Below, piece by piece: positions 1 through 8,358 of a stretch of 64,000 bases of DNA. Origin of the DNA: Geodermatophilus nigrescens (GTDB taxonomy: Bacteria; Actinomycetota; Actinomycetes; Mycobacteriales; Geodermatophilaceae); NCBI RefSeq assembly GCF_900129495.1, contig NZ_FQVX01000003.1:372001-436000 (forward strand). The letters are read 5' to 3'. Each line of letters begins with the position of its first letter. Within the stretch, counting starts at the first letter, position 1. The translations under genes and the position numbers were made by a program. The notes beneath the pieces are model-generated. The model did not search any database. It was not told where the DNA came from and worked only from the letters and a program-made list of their open reading frames with translations.

Positions 1-1049
1 GCGTTGTCGGCCGCGGCCTGCTGGCCGTCCTCGCTGACCACGTAGGTCATGAAGGCCTTGACGTTGTCGGCGGTGGACTGGTCGTCGTACTCGACGCAAC
101 CGACGTGGTAGCTGACCAGCACAATCGGGTACTCGCCCGAGCCCTCGGTCTGCCGGTTGACCTCGATGGCGAAGTCGTACTCGCCGCGGCCCTCGACGGC
201 CGGGGAGTTCTCGACGACGGCGGCGGCGGCCTCGGCCGACGGGGCCACGAACTCCGAGCCGACGCCGACGTTGGCGACACCGAGCTCACCGGCGCGGCTG
301 GCGTCGGCGTAGGTCACGGCGCCGGCCGTGCTCTCGACGACGCCCACGACGCCGGAGGTGCCGTTCGCGGCCTCGCCACCGGGCAGCGGCCACACGCCGT
401 CGGGCTCGGCGGTCCACACGTCACCGGCGGCCTGGAACAGGTAGTCGGTGAAGTTGTCCGTGGTGCCCGAGTCGTCGGCGCGGTGCACGGGGGTGATCGC
501 GGTGTCGGGGAGCTCGGCGTCCGGGTTCGCCTCGGCGATCGCCGGGTCGTTCCAGGTGGTGATCTGGCCGGTGAAGATCCGGGCGATCACGTCGGGCGAG
601 AGGTTGAGCTGGTCGACGCCCTCGAGGTTGAAGATGACCGCGATCGGCGAGATGTAGTTCGGCAGCTCGAAGACCTCGCCGCCGCCGCAGCGCTCCTGGG
701 CGGCGGTCAGCTCCTCCTCGTCGAGCGCGGCGTCGGAGCCGGCGAAGTCGGCGCGGCCGTCGATGAACTGCTCGCGGCCCGCGCCCGAGCCGGCCGGGTC
801 GTAGCTGAACTGGACGTCGGGGTACTCGCCCTCGAAGCCGGCCTGCCACGCCTCCATGGCGGCCTGCTGGCTGCTGGCGCCGGCGCCCACGAGGTCACCG
901 CTGAGCTCGGCGGCGCTCGAGCCGCTGCCGCTGTCGCTGCCGCCCGAGGAGGCCTCGGACTCGTTCGCGGCGCCACACGCGGCGAGCGCGAGGGTGCTGG
1001 CCAGTGCCGTCGAGAGGACGGCGGCGCGCGACCTGGTGCTGAGCTTCAA
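1..1049 (-). CDS. pstS: Phosphate ABC transporter substrate-binding lipoprotein PstS (3' end outside window)
   Basis: Captures phosphate outside the membrane and delivers it to the PstCAB importer. The reading frame begins at a TTG at 1049 preceded by GAAAGG seven bases upstream and stays open to the window edge (about 349 residues, stop not seen). Residues 1-25 are a lipoprotein signal (KLSTRSR, hydrophobic core, LALAAC with Cys25 as lipidation site). A Ser-rich linker follows, then PstS signatures: GAGASSQQAAMEAW, DPAGSGAGREQF and the phosphate-contacting SGTTDNFTDYL. It lies downstream of glnR and mshD on the same strand, and a PHO-box promoter precedes it. pstC, pstA and pstB are expected beyond base 1. 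Family call is firm; the TTG start is inferred from the signal peptide and the ribosome binding site. Confidence 0.95.
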   Translation of the reverse strand, partial: MKLSTRSRAAVLSTALASTLALAACGAANESEASSGGSDSGSGSSAAELSGDLVGAGASSQQAAMEAWQAGFEGEYPDVQFSYDPAGSGAGREQFIDGRADFAGSDAALDEEELTAAQERCGGGEVFELPNYISPIAVIFNLEGVDQLNLSPDVIARIFTGQITTWNDPAIAEANPDAELPDTAITPVHRADDSGTTDNFTDYLFQAAGDVWTAEPDGVWPLPGGEAANGTSGVVGVVESTAGAVTYADASRAGELGVANVGVGSEFVAPSAEAAAAVVENSPAVEGRGEYDFAIEVNRQTEGSGEYPIVLVSYHVGCVEYDDQSTADNVKAFMTYVVSEDGQQAAADN

Positions 1050-1114
1050 CTCTGTGCCTTTCGGAGAGGGGGACCCGGACCTCGTTGCCGGGCAGAGCGG
1101 GACCAACGGCGAGG

Positions 1115-1169
1115 ACGGTAGGCAGCACAGGTGGCCGGTCCCGGGTCGCTCGGTGAACGGGTGGTGAAC
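1115..1169 (-). promoter_or_regulatory. pstS promoter with PHO box
   Basis: Read on the minus strand, two GTTCACC units lie exactly 11 bp apart (1169-1163 and 1158-1152), matching the direct-repeat PHO box bound by PhoP/RegX3-type regulators. A TACCGT -10 hexamer is at 1120-1115, 32 bp from the nearer repeat and about 65 bases before the pstS TTG. A further GGTGAAC (plus strand) at 1218-1224 is in the same 11-bp phase, 55 bp away. Binding by RegX3, encoded at 34.9 kb, is inferred. Confidence 0.8.
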
Positions 1170-1301
1170 GCCCGCGGGACCTTTCCCGACCGGGTGAGAA
1201 CGGCGTCACGTCCAGCAGGTGAACGCGTGCGCGTCAGGTGGCGACGGCCACTCCGCGTGCGGCAGAAAGGGGCGTTTGCGCCCGGTCGGGCGCTCCGCGC
1301 G

Positions 1302-2246
1302 TCAGCGGGAGAGGCGCCAGGAGACGTCGACGGCGAACCGCGTGAACCCGGTGCGCTCGTACAGCGCGACCGCGGGCACGTTGTCCTCCTCGACGTAGAG
1401 CAGCACCTGCCCGAGGCCGGTCCGGCGCAGGTGCGCGAGCCCCAGCGCGGTCAGCGCGCGGCCGAGCCCGAGCCCCTGGGCGCCGGGGTCGATGCCGAGG
1501 ACGTACACCTCGCCGGCCGGGTCGGGGCCGGCGTCGCCGGGCGGGTGGACCTTCGTCCAGTGCGAGCCGAGCAGCGTGCCGCCGCCGGCCGGGTCGCCGC
1601 GCCAGGCGAGCAGGAAGCCGGCGGGGTCGAACCACGGCTCGGCCTCGCGCAGCGCGAGGTCCGTCGCGGTCCACGAGCCCTGCTCGGGGTGGGTGGCGAA
1701 CGCGCGGGCGTTCACCCGCAGCCACGCCTCCTCGTCGCGGCCGGGCCGGAACGCCTCGACGTGCACGCCCTCGGGCAGCGGGGCCGGGGCGTCGAGGTCG
1801 GCGTCGGTGAGCGGGCGGCGCATCTGCAGCAGCACCCGCGCGCGGGTGTAGCCGCGGGCACCGGCCAGGGCGGCCGCGGCCGGCAGGTCGCCGTGCGCCC
1901 AGACCCGCAGCGGGCGCCCGCCGGCGAGCTCCTCGAGCCGGGCCAGCAGCGCGCGCCCGGTGCCGCGGCCCCGGGCGGCGGGGGCGACGACGAGCTCGGC
2001 CTCGGCGTCCTCGGCCGACCCGGGCTCCCCGAGCTCCAGGCGGGCGTAGCCCAGCGGCACGCCGTCGGCGTCGGTGGCGAGCACGTCGCGCCCGCCGGGC
2101 GGGCCGCCGTGCTGCAGCCGCAGCTCGCCCTCCTCCGACAGCGGGCGCACGCCGTCGGCGGCGGCCGCGTCCTTGAGCAGGGCGAGGACGGCGGCGGTCT
2201 CCGCGGGCGCGAGGCCCGCGGAGTCCCGGACGGCGGGCGTGCTCAG
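1302..2246 (-). CDS. mshD: Mycothiol synthase MshD
   Basis: Last step of mycothiol synthesis: transfers acetyl from acetyl-CoA to the cysteine amine of Cys-GlcN-inositol. Two GNAT domains are visible, each with an acetyl-CoA loop: [12 protein letters not shown] in the first half and [11 protein letters not shown] in the second, followed by [13 protein letters not shown]. The length of 314 residues fits the family (about 315). No ATG, GTG or TTG is available at the N-terminus; the frame opens at a CTG (2246-2244) that overlaps the TGA of glnR as CTGA, and homologues begin at this point. The glnR-mshD order matches Rv0818-Rv0819 of M. tuberculosis. mshA, the first enzyme of the pathway, lies at 28 kb. 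Function is firm; the CTG start is inferred. Confidence 0.93.
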   Translation of the reverse strand: MSTPAVRDSAGLAPAETAAVLALLKDAAAADGVRPLSEEGELRLQHGGPPGGRDVLATDADGVPLGYARLELGEPGSAEDAEAELVVAPAARGRGTGRALLARLEELAGGRPLRVWAHGDLPAAAALAGARGYTRARVLLQMRRPLTDADLDAPAPLPEGVHVEAFRPGRDEEAWLRVNARAFATHPEQGSWTATDLALREAEPWFDPAGFLLAWRGDPAGGGTLLGSHWTKVHPPGDAGPDPAGEVYVLGIDPGAQGLGLGRALTALGLAHLRRTGLGQVLLYVEEDNVPAVALYERTGFTRFAVDVSWRLSR

Positions 2247-2995
2247 AGCAGCGGCGCCGTGCTGCGCGAGGGGTCGGCCTCGGCCTCGGCGCGCGCGGCG
2301 GCGGCGGTGGCGTCGGCGACCTGCTGGTCGAGCTTGTAGCCGACGTTGCGCACCGTGCCGATCAGCGCCTCGTGCTCGGTGCCGAGCTTCGCGCGCAGCC
2401 GCCGGACGTGGACGTCGACGGTGCGGGTGCCGCCGAAGTAGTCGTAGCCCCAGATCTCCTGCAGCAGCTGGGCGCGGGAGAACACGCGGCCCGGGTGCTG
2501 GGCGAGGTACTTGAGGAGCTCGAACTCCTTGTAGGTGAGGTCGAGCGGGCGGCCGCGGAGCTTGGCGGAGTAGCTGTGCTCGTCGATGACCAGCTCGCCG
2601 GCCTGGGTGACGCCGCCGTCGGCGCCGTCGGCGGGGGTGGCGGCGGCCATCCGGCGCGCGGTGGCCCACTTGAGCCGGGCGTCGACCTCGGCGGGGCCGG
2701 CGGTGTCGAGCAGGACGTCGTCGACGCCCCAGTCGGCCGACAGTGCGACCAGGCCGCCCTCCGACAGCACGGCGACCAGCGCGGAGGCCACCCCGGTGGA
2801 GGACAGCAGGCTGCACAGCGTGCGCGCCTGGATCAGGTCGTGGCGGGCGTCGACGAGCACCACGTCGCCGGAGTCGCCGTCGAGCAGGCTCGACAGCTCG
2901 GGTGCCACCACGCGCACCTGGTGACCGAGCAGGCCCAGGGCGGGCAGCACCTCGGTCGTGGCCTGACGCGCCGCGGTCATGAGCACGAGTCGCAT
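2243..2995 (-). CDS. glnR: Orphan OmpR-type response regulator GlnR
   Basis: Global nitrogen regulator of actinomycetes. The 250-residue protein has an N-terminal receiver-like domain ([11 protein letters not shown] at the start) and a C-terminal OmpR winged helix ([20 protein letters not shown], then [15 protein letters not shown] and [10 protein letters not shown]). The acidic pair normally found near residues 8-10 of a receiver is absent, though an Asp remains at 49 (VLVDARHD), as expected for GlnR, which works without phosphorylation. The ATG at 2995 has GAGGAG five to ten bases upstream; a longer in-frame extension to 3097 lacks homology. The C-terminus carries an Ala/Glu-rich tail. The stop overlaps the mshD start. 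A minus-strand TATCCT at 3049-3044 could be its -10 box. Confidence 0.93.
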   Translation of the reverse strand: MRLVLMTAARQATTEVLPALGLLGHQVRVVAPELSSLLDGDSGDVVLVDARHDLIQARTLCSLLSSTGVASALVAVLSEGGLVALSADWGVDDVLLDTAGPAEVDARLKWATARRMAAATPADGADGGVTQAGELVIDEHSYSAKLRGRPLDLTYKEFELLKYLAQHPGRVFSRAQLLQEIWGYDYFGGTRTVDVHVRRLRAKLGTEHEALIGTVRNVGYKLDQQVADATAAAARAEAEADPSRSTAPLL

Positions 2996-3192
2996 GTCGT
3001 CTCCTCGGGGAGGGCGTCGACGGCGCTGTCGAACCGAGACCGCAGGATAGCCGACGGCCGGCCACCTCCCTGTGACCTCGCCGACACGCGGGCGCACGCG
3101 GCTCGCCGGCGGGCCGTCCGGCGGGGATCTGCGACGATCGGGGTCCAGCGGGCGCCGGCGGACGCACCCGCCGTCCGCGGGCAGGAGGCGAC

Positions 3193-4026
3193 GTGACGAC
3201 CGCGCTGCAGACCCCGGCCGCCACGCGCGGTCGGCACGTCGCCGCGGCGGCCGCCGTCGCGCTCGCCGCCGCCGCGCTCGCCTGGGCGCCCGAGGCGGGC
3301 GGGGAGGCCGCGCGGCTGGGCGTGGTGCTCGTGCTGCAGGCCGCGCTCGTGGCCGCCTGGGTGCTCGCGGTGGCCCCGGCGGGCGCCCGCGGTGCCGCGG
3401 CGCTGGCCCTCGCGGCCGCCGTCGCCGCCGACCTGCTGGCCGCCTCCGCCGACCCGACCGGGGGGCCCGGGCCGGGCGTGCTGCTCGTCGTCGCCGGGCC
3501 CGCGCTCGTCGTCGCGGTCGTCCACCAGATGCTGCGCCGCCCGCCGCGGGCCGACGTCGTGGGCTCGCTCGGCACCGTGGCGCTGCTGGTCGCCGCCGTC
3601 TGCGCCCTGGCGCTGCTCCTGCTCCCCGAGGTGGCCGGCGACGCGGCGTCCCCGGCCGCCTCGCCGCTGCTGGTCGCCGGGGCGGCCCTGGCCGCGGGCC
3701 ACCTGGCCGACGCCCTCCTGCCCCGCCCCGCGGTCGCCGACGGCGTCCCGCGCGGCGGGCTCGGCGTGCTCGCCGCCCTCGCCGCGGCGGTGGCCGTGGC
3801 CCTGGCCGAGACCGGCACGGCCGAGACCGTCGACGTGCTGGCCGGCCTCACCACCGGGCTGGTGGTCGGCCTGGTCGCCGCGCTCGCGGGCATGACCTCG
3901 TCGTTCGCGCTGGCCGACACCGCCGCCTCAGGCCGCCGGGTGCCGGCGGCCGCCGCCGCGGGCGTCGAGGCGCTGCTGCCGCTGGCCGTCTGCGCGCCGG
4001 CCCTGCTGGCGCTCGCCGTCGTCTGA
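3193..4026 (+). CDS. Multi-pass membrane protein of unknown function
   Basis: A 277-residue protein made almost wholly of Ala/Val/Leu-rich hydrophobic stretches, with about eight predicted membrane segments and short polar loops (for example [11 protein letters not shown] near residue 115). I do not recognise a named family. The GTG start at 3193 has a good GGAGG seven bases upstream (CAGGAGGCGAC). It is divergent from glnR, with 197 bases between the start codons, and is followed four bases later by the LmeA-like gene, so the two are probably cotranscribed. Function unknown; a membrane location is the only safe inference. Confidence 0.75.
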   Translation: MTTALQTPAATRGRHVAAAAAVALAAAALAWAPEAGGEAARLGVVLVLQAALVAAWVLAVAPAGARGAAALALAAAVAADLLAASADPTGGPGPGVLLVVAGPALVVAVVHQMLRRPPRADVVGSLGTVALLVAAVCALALLLLPEVAGDAASPAASPLLVAGAALAAGHLADALLPRPAVADGVPRGGLGVLAALAAAVAVALAETGTAETVDVLAGLTTGLVVGLVAALAGMTSSFALADTAASGRRVPAAAAAGVEALLPLAVCAPALLALAVV

Positions 4027-4030
4027 GCCC

Positions 4031-4732
4031 GTGCGCACCCTCCTCGGGCTGCTCGCGCTGCTCGCCGCGCTGCTCCTCGTCGTCGGGCTGGTGGCCGACC
4101 CCCTCGCGGAGGGCGTCGCCGAGGACCGGGTGGCGGCGGCCCTGCGCGACGGCGGCGGCCTCGCGGGCACCCCGGAGGTCGACGTCACCGGCTGGCCGTT
4201 CCTCACCCAGGCGGTGTCGGGGACCTACGACGACGTCCGCATCTCCCTGACCGCCGAGGACCTCGGCCAGCCCGCCGGCACGCGGGCCGACGTGGTCCTG
4301 CAGGGCGTGCACGTGCCGCTGTCGGACGTGCTGTCGGGGTCGGTGCAGCAGGTGCCGGTCGACCGGGTCGACGGCACCGCGACGCTGTCCTACGCGCTGC
4401 TGTCGGCGCAGCTCGGCGCGGACACCGTGCTCGAGCGGGCCGGCGACGGGCTGCGGGTCACCCGCACGGTCGAGGTGCTCGGCTACACGCTGCCGCTCAC
4501 GGCCACCGGGACGGTGTCGCTCGACGGCCAGGACCTCGTCGTCGACGTCGCCGACGCGTCGGCCGCCGGCGTGGACGTGCCGGACTTCGTCGTCGACCGG
4601 GCGGTGGACCTGCTCGACCTGCGCTACCCGGTCGTGCTGCCCTTCGGCCTGCAGCTGACCGGCGTCCGCCCGGCCGACGACGGCGTGGTCGTCACCGCCG
4701 AGGCCACCGACGCGGTGTTCACCACCGGGTGA
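4031..4732 (+). CDS. LmeA-like phospholipid-binding protein (DUF2993)
   Basis: 233 residues beginning with a hydrophobic signal or anchor (LLGLLALLAALLLVVGLVAD, about residues 4-23), then a DUF2993 body with the typical sequence EVDVTGWPFLTQAVSGTYDD and alternating beta strands. The mycobacterial homologue LmeA (Rv0817c) binds phospholipid in the cell envelope and helps lipomannan mannan elongation. In M. tuberculosis it also lies beside the thioredoxin ThiX and GlnR, as here. The GTG start at 4031 is four bases after the previous stop and has no clear Shine-Dalgarno sequence, suggesting translational coupling. An exact role in this organism is inferred only from homology and context. Confidence 0.85.
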   Translation: MRTLLGLLALLAALLLVVGLVADPLAEGVAEDRVAAALRDGGGLAGTPEVDVTGWPFLTQAVSGTYDDVRISLTAEDLGQPAGTRADVVLQGVHVPLSDVLSGSVQQVPVDRVDGTATLSYALLSAQLGADTVLERAGDGLRVTRTVEVLGYTLPLTATGTVSLDGQDLVVDVADASAAGVDVPDFVVDRAVDLLDLRYPVVLPFGLQLTGVRPADDGVVVTAEATDAVFTTG

Positions 4733-4736
4733 CGGA

Positions 4737-5219
4737 ATGCCGGCCGGCCCGGCCGGGTTGCCGCCGGGGATGAGCGGGACGGGACTGGCCGTGCTGGCCG
4801 CCGCGCTGGTGCTGACCGGGGCCGCGGCTTGGTGGCTGCGTGCCCGCGACGGCGCGGTGCGGGCACCCGCCCGGCAGGAGGAGGACGGCGTGCGCGGACC
4901 GGCGGCGGTGCTCGGCGACCTGGGCGTGCGGCCCGGCGAGGCGGACCTGACGGTCGTGCAGTTCTCGACGGCGTTCTGCGGGCCGTGCCGCACCACCCGC
5001 GCCCGCCTGCAGCACCTGCAGGCCACCCGGCCGGGCCTGGCCTACGTCCACGTCGACGCCGAGAGCCACCTCGACGCCGTCCGCGAGCTCGACGTCCGGC
5101 GCACCCCGACGCTGTTCTACCTGGACCGCGGGGGCGCGGTGCTCGGCCGCAGCAGCGGCGCCCCGCGCCCGGAGGAGCTCACCACCCTGGTCGACGCCCA
5201 CACGGGCCCCCGGGCCTGA
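4737..5219 (+). CDS. Membrane-anchored thioredoxin (ThiX type)
   Basis: 160 residues: one membrane segment (about 15-34), a short linker, then a thioredoxin fold with the active site CGPC at Cys81-Cys84 (VVQFSTAFCGPCRTT) and the cis-Pro region RRTPTLFYLD. It corresponds to Rv0816c in the same order LmeA-thioredoxin-sulfur genes, and probably keeps an exported or membrane protein reduced. The ATG at 4737 is four bases after the previous stop; an internal ATG at 4770 (MSGTG) is an alternative start that keeps the whole anchor. It precedes the cysteine leader peptide by 17 bases. Confidence 0.88.
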   Translation: MPAGPAGLPPGMSGTGLAVLAAALVLTGAAAWWLRARDGAVRAPARQEEDGVRGPAAVLGDLGVRPGEADLTVVQFSTAFCGPCRTTRARLQHLQATRPGLAYVHVDAESHLDAVRELDVRRTPTLFYLDRGGAVLGRSSGAPRPEELTTLVDAHTGPRA

Positions 5220-5224
5220 TCGGC

Positions 5225-5311
5225 TACCCTCGCCGCATGGGCACCCTGCTGACCTCGCGCCGCACAGTGGACCTGTGCCGCGTCGGCAGCTGCCTGTGTC
5301 GCGCCTCCTGA
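5225..5311 (+). CDS. Leaderless Cys-containing leader peptide with its promoter
   Basis: A 24-codon ORF runs from ATG 5237 to TGA 5311 with Cys at positions 14, 19 and 21 (LCRVGSCLCRAS). A TACCCT -10 hexamer at 5225-5230 ends six bases before the ATG, so transcription should start at or next to the ATG. The TSRR...DLCRV layout resembles the small leader peptides annotated before sulfur genes in actinobacteria; polycysteine leaderless ORFs in mycobacteria act as cysteine-responsive attenuators. A hairpin (5312-5330) follows the stop, then the DUF4395-rhodanese-SseC operon. Low charged Cys-tRNA would stall ribosomes at the Cys codons. The role is inferred from the position and the known mycobacterial system. 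The CDS proper is 5237-5311. Confidence 0.82.
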   Translation, partial: YPRRMGTLLTSRRTVDLCRVGSCLCRAS

Positions 5312-5330
5312 GGGCGGTACCGCTCCGCCC
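5312..5330 (+). promoter_or_regulatory. Hairpin after the cysteine leader
   Basis: GGGCGG (5312-5317) and CCGCCC (5325-5330) can pair around a seven-base loop, beginning at the base after the leader TGA. A ribosome stalled at Cys19 or Cys21 would leave it free to form, while one at the stop codon would cover it. It may sequester or terminate the downstream operon; there is no U tract. Confidence 0.5.
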
Positions 5331-5366
5331 AGACGTGCCCTGACCGCCGTCCGGAGAGCCCATCCC

Positions 5367-5804
5367 ATGTCCCAGAGCTCCACGCGCACGGTCGACGTGC
5401 GCGGGCCCCGCGCCGCCGCGTGGGTCACCAGCGCCGTGCTGGCCGTCGTCCTGCTCACCGCGAGCGGCTGGCTGGCCGCGGCGCAGGCCGCCGTCTTCGC
5501 CGTCGGCGCGGCCGCCGGCCTGCGGTACGCGCCCTACGCCGTGCTGTACCGCACCCTGCTCGCCCCGCGGCTGGGCCCGGTGCGCGAGCGGGAGCCCGAG
5601 GCGCCGGTGCGCTTCGCCCAGCTCGTCGGGTTCGTGTTCGCCGCCGTCGGCGCGGCCGGCTACCTGCTCGGCGCGCCGGTCCTCGGCGCCGTCGCCACCG
5701 GCCTCGCGCTGGTGGCGGCCCTGCTCAACGCGGCCACGGGCTTCTGCCTCGGCTGCGAGCTGTACCTGACCGTGCGCCGGGTCGTCCCGGCGCGCACCGC
5801 CTGA
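5367..5804 (+). CDS. DUF4395 membrane protein with CxxC
   Basis: 145 residues with three to four membrane segments (about 19-45, 85-101, 103-122) and a CLGC motif at Cys127-Cys130 near the C-terminus (FCLGCELYLTV). DUF4395 proteins often sit beside rhodaneses and thioredoxins and are thought to take part in sulfur or thiol handling at the membrane, but no reaction is established. The ATG at 5367 has GGAGAG eight bases upstream. It is the first structural gene behind the cysteine leader, with the rhodanese 37 bases downstream, so it should be controlled by cysteine supply. Confidence 0.85.
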   Translation: MSQSSTRTVDVRGPRAAAWVTSAVLAVVLLTASGWLAAAQAAVFAVGAAAGLRYAPYAVLYRTLLAPRLGPVREREPEAPVRFAQLVGFVFAAVGAAGYLLGAPVLGAVATGLALVAALLNAATGFCLGCELYLTVRRVVPARTA

Positions 5805-5841
5805 CCCGACCGCACACCCACCACAGGGAGGAACACCCCCC

Positions 5842-6669
5842 ATGAGCCGCAACGACGTGCTCGTCAGCGTCGACTGGGTCCAGGAGCACCTGGGCCAGCC
5901 CGGCATCGTCCTCGTCGAGGTGGACGAGGACACCAGCGCCTACGACGGCGGCCACATCGAGGGCGCCGTCAAGCTGGACTGGAAGAAGGACCTCCAGGAC
6001 CCGCTGCGCCGCGACCACCTGGACAAGACCTCGTTCGAGAGCCTGCTGTCCTCGCGCGGCATCGGCAACGACGACACCGTCGTCCTCTACGGCGGCAACA
6101 ACAACTGGTTCGCCGCCTACGCCTACTGGTACTTCAAGATCTACGGCCACCGCGACGTCAAGCTCATGGACGGCGGCCGCAAGAAGTGGGAGCTGGACGG
6201 CCGCCCGCTGTCCAAGGACGCCGTCGAGCGCCCGGCCACGCAGTACCAGGCCTCCGAGCCCGACCTGTCGATCCGCGCCTTCCGCGACGAGGTCGTGGCC
6301 TCCATCGGCTCGAAGAACCTCGTCGACGTGCGCTCGCCCGACGAGTTCTCCGGCAAGATCCTCGCCCCCGCCCACCTGCCGCAGGAGCAGTCGCAGCGGG
6401 CCGGTCACGTGCCCACCGCGATCAACATCCCGTGGAGCAAGGCGGCCAACGAGGACGGCACGTTCAAGAGCGACGAGCAGCTCGCCGAGCTGTACGCCGA
6501 GCAGGGCTTCGACGACAGCCGCCCGACCATCGCCTACTGCCGCATCGGCGAGCGCTCGAGCCACACCTGGTTCGTGCTGCGCGAGCTGCTCGGCAAGTCC
6601 GACGTCAAGAACTACGACGGCAGCTGGGTCGAGTACGGCTCGCTCGTCGGCGTGCCGATCGAGAAGTGA
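5842..6669 (+). CDS. Thiosulfate sulfurtransferase (CysA2/SseA-type rhodanese)
   Basis: Transfers sulfane sulfur from thiosulfate or a similar donor to a thiol acceptor in the cytoplasm. 275 residues with two rhodanese domains; the second carries the active-site loop CRIGERS with Cys233 as the persulfide carrier, and the first has the inactive counterpart. The length equals CysA2 (Rv0815c, 277). The ATG at 5842 is preceded by a strong GGGAGGAA. Codon use is less GC-extreme than that of the neighbours (many AAG and GAC codons), which suggests high expression. It forms an operon with DUF4395 and the SseC protein, behind the cysteine leader. Confidence 0.94.
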   Translation: MSRNDVLVSVDWVQEHLGQPGIVLVEVDEDTSAYDGGHIEGAVKLDWKKDLQDPLRRDHLDKTSFESLLSSRGIGNDDTVVLYGGNNNWFAAYAYWYFKIYGHRDVKLMDGGRKKWELDGRPLSKDAVERPATQYQASEPDLSIRAFRDEVVASIGSKNLVDVRSPDEFSGKILAPAHLPQEQSQRAGHVPTAINIPWSKAANEDGTFKSDEQLAELYAEQGFDDSRPTIAYCRIGERSSHTWFVLRELLGKSDVKNYDGSWVEYGSLVGVPIEK

Positions 6670-6675
6670 GCTGAC

Positions 6676-6969
6676 ATGTGCGGAGCCCCGAAGCAGGGCG
6701 GTGCCCTCGCCGGCATCGACCTGGACACCCAGACGGTGATCCAGGGCCAGGTGTGGCACGACGGCGCCCCGGTGGCCGGTGCCTACGTCCGGCTGCTCGA
6801 CGCGACCGACGAGTTCACCGCCGAGGTGGTGACCAGCCCCGAGGGCGAGTTCCGGTTCTTCGCCGCCCCCGGCACCTGGAAGCTGCGCTCGCTGGCCCCC
6901 GTCGGCCGCGGTGAGCGCGTCGTCGAGGCCGAGGTCGGGCTGACCGAGACGACCGTCGTCCTCGACTGA
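6676..6969 (+). CDS. SseC family protein (DUF1416)
   Basis: 97 residues starting MCGAPKQGG, with Cys2 directly after the initiator Met, followed by a small beta-sandwich of transthyretin/Cna-B type (IQGQVWHDGAPVAGAYVRLL, GEFRFFAAPGTWKLR). It is the usual partner of the CysA2 rhodanese (Rv0814c next to Rv0815c) and may accept or present sulfur, but no activity is proven. ATG 6676 lies six bases after the rhodanese stop. A perfect 38-bp palindrome closes the operon. Confidence 0.9.
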   Translation: MCGAPKQGGALAGIDLDTQTVIQGQVWHDGAPVAGAYVRLLDATDEFTAEVVTSPEGEFRFFAAPGTWKLRSLAPVGRGERVVEAEVGLTETTVVLD

Positions 6970-6989
6970 CGAGGGATCTCCTCGCCCCC

Positions 6990-7027
6990 ACGGAGCCCCT
7001 CCCGGCCGCGGCCGGGAGGGGCTCCGT
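6990..7027. terminator. Bidirectional hairpin terminator
   Basis: A perfect 38-base palindrome (half site ACGGAGCCCCTCCCGGCCG) lies between the converging SseC and PP2C genes and touches the stop codon of the latter. There is no U tract, which is common in high-GC actinobacteria. Confidence 0.85.
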
Positions 7028-8265
7028 CACGTCGCGGGGTGCTCGGGCGGCAGCCGGTTCGGCCCGGCCTCCGGCGGGCGCGGCCGGTCCTCCGGATAGG
7101 CGCGGACGGCCACCAGCGCGACGTCGTCGGCGCCGGCCGCCGGCACCATCCGCGCCAGCAGCGTGTCGCACAGCTCCTCGAGCGGCGTCGTCCCGAGGTC
7201 GCGCAGCGCCTCGCGGAGCGCGGCCAGCCCGCCGTCGAGGTCGGCGTCGCGGCGCTCGACCAGCCCGTCGGTGACCAGCAGCAGCGTGTGCCCGTCGGCC
7301 AGCTCGGCGGTGTGCTCGGCGCGGCGGGCGTCGGGGTCGACACCGAGCATGAGGTCGGCGCGGGTCTCCAGCAGCGTCGTCGTGCCGTCGGGGGCGAGCA
7401 GCACCGGCGGCAGGTGGCCGGCGTTGCTCCACCGCAGCACCCGGGTGCCGGCGACGGGGACGTCGGGGTGCCGCTCCACGCGGGCCAGCACGACCGTCGC
7501 GAGCGTGCTGACGTCGAGGCCCCGCGCGACGTGCTCGAGGCGGGCCAGCGTGGCCGCGGGGGAGCGGTCGCCGTCGTAGGCCAGCGCCCGCAGCAGGCCC
7601 CGGACCTGGCCCATCGCCGCCGCGGCGGAGCTGTCGTGGCCGACGACGTCGCCGATCACCAGCACGGTGGCGCCGTCGGGCTGCAGGAAGGCGTCGTACC
7701 AGTCCCCGCCCACCCGGGCGCCGACGGTGGCCGGCCGGTACCGGACGGCGACGTGCAGGTGGTCGGGCTCCGGCGGCGGGGTGAGCAGCGCCCGCTGCAG
7801 CCGGTCGGACAGCATGCGGTCGGCGGCGTTCTGGGCGGTCAGCCGGCGCAGCTCCTCGGCCTGCCGCCGGGCGGCCAGCCGGTCGGTGAGGTCGCGGAAG
7901 GAGACGACGACGCCGCTGACCCCGCCGTCCTCGACCATCGGCACGGCGACCAGTTCCACCGGCACCGCGGTGCCGTCGGCGCGCCAGAAGACCTCGTCGT
8001 CGGCCGACACCGTCCGCCCCGTCGTGAGCGCCTGCCAGACCGGGCACTCGTGGCGCGGGTAGGGCCGTCCGTCGGGCCGGGTGGCGTGCACCAGGGCGTG
8101 CTGGTCGTGGCCGAGCTGCTCGGCGGCCGTGCGGCCGGTGATGCGCTCCGCGGACGGGTTGACGAACTCCACGCGGCCGGCCCGGTCCAGGCCGTAGATG
8201 CCGTCGGCCACGGTCGCGAGCACCCGCTCGTGCCGGGCCGCCGTCCGCGCCAGCTCGGCCTCCAC
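7027..8265 (-). CDS. PAS-domain PP2C/SpoIIE-type serine phosphatase
   Basis: 412 residues. An N-terminal PAS domain (about 10-130: GIYGLDRAGRVEFVNPSAER, later VVSFRDLTDR) is joined by a short helix to a SpoIIE-like PP2C domain (about 170-395) with the metal-binding sequence GGDWYD, VIGDVVGHD and LLLVTDGLVERRD, then DDVALVAVR. Such proteins usually dephosphorylate anti-sigma-factor antagonists in a stress partner-switching pathway; the signal sensed by this PAS domain is unknown, and no RsbV/RsbW partner is in the window. The start is a GTG at 8265 with no strong ribosome binding site; no ATG lies upstream in frame before a stop. Confidence 0.88.
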   Translation of the reverse strand: MEAELARTAARHERVLATVADGIYGLDRAGRVEFVNPSAERITGRTAAEQLGHDQHALVHATRPDGRPYPRHECPVWQALTTGRTVSADDEVFWRADGTAVPVELVAVPMVEDGGVSGVVVSFRDLTDRLAARRQAEELRRLTAQNAADRMLSDRLQRALLTPPPEPDHLHVAVRYRPATVGARVGGDWYDAFLQPDGATVLVIGDVVGHDSSAAAAMGQVRGLLRALAYDGDRSPAATLARLEHVARGLDVSTLATVVLARVERHPDVPVAGTRVLRWSNAGHLPPVLLAPDGTTTLLETRADLMLGVDPDARRAEHTAELADGHTLLLVTDGLVERRDADLDGGLAALREALRDLGTTPLEELCDTLLARMVPAAGADDVALVAVRAYPEDRPRPPEAGPNRLPPEHPAT

Positions 8266-8358
8266 GCGGGACAGCCCGCCGTCGGCCGCCGGTCCTCGCC
8301 TGTCGATCGCGCCGTCCTCCTCGGTCTCGCTGGTGTCACACCAGCCTGCCCCATGGGC

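Noticed and set aside
1302-3920. An 872-codon minus-strand frame that includes mshD
   Set aside because: Residues before the CTG at 2246 have no homology and are out of frame with glnR, which fully occupies that DNA.
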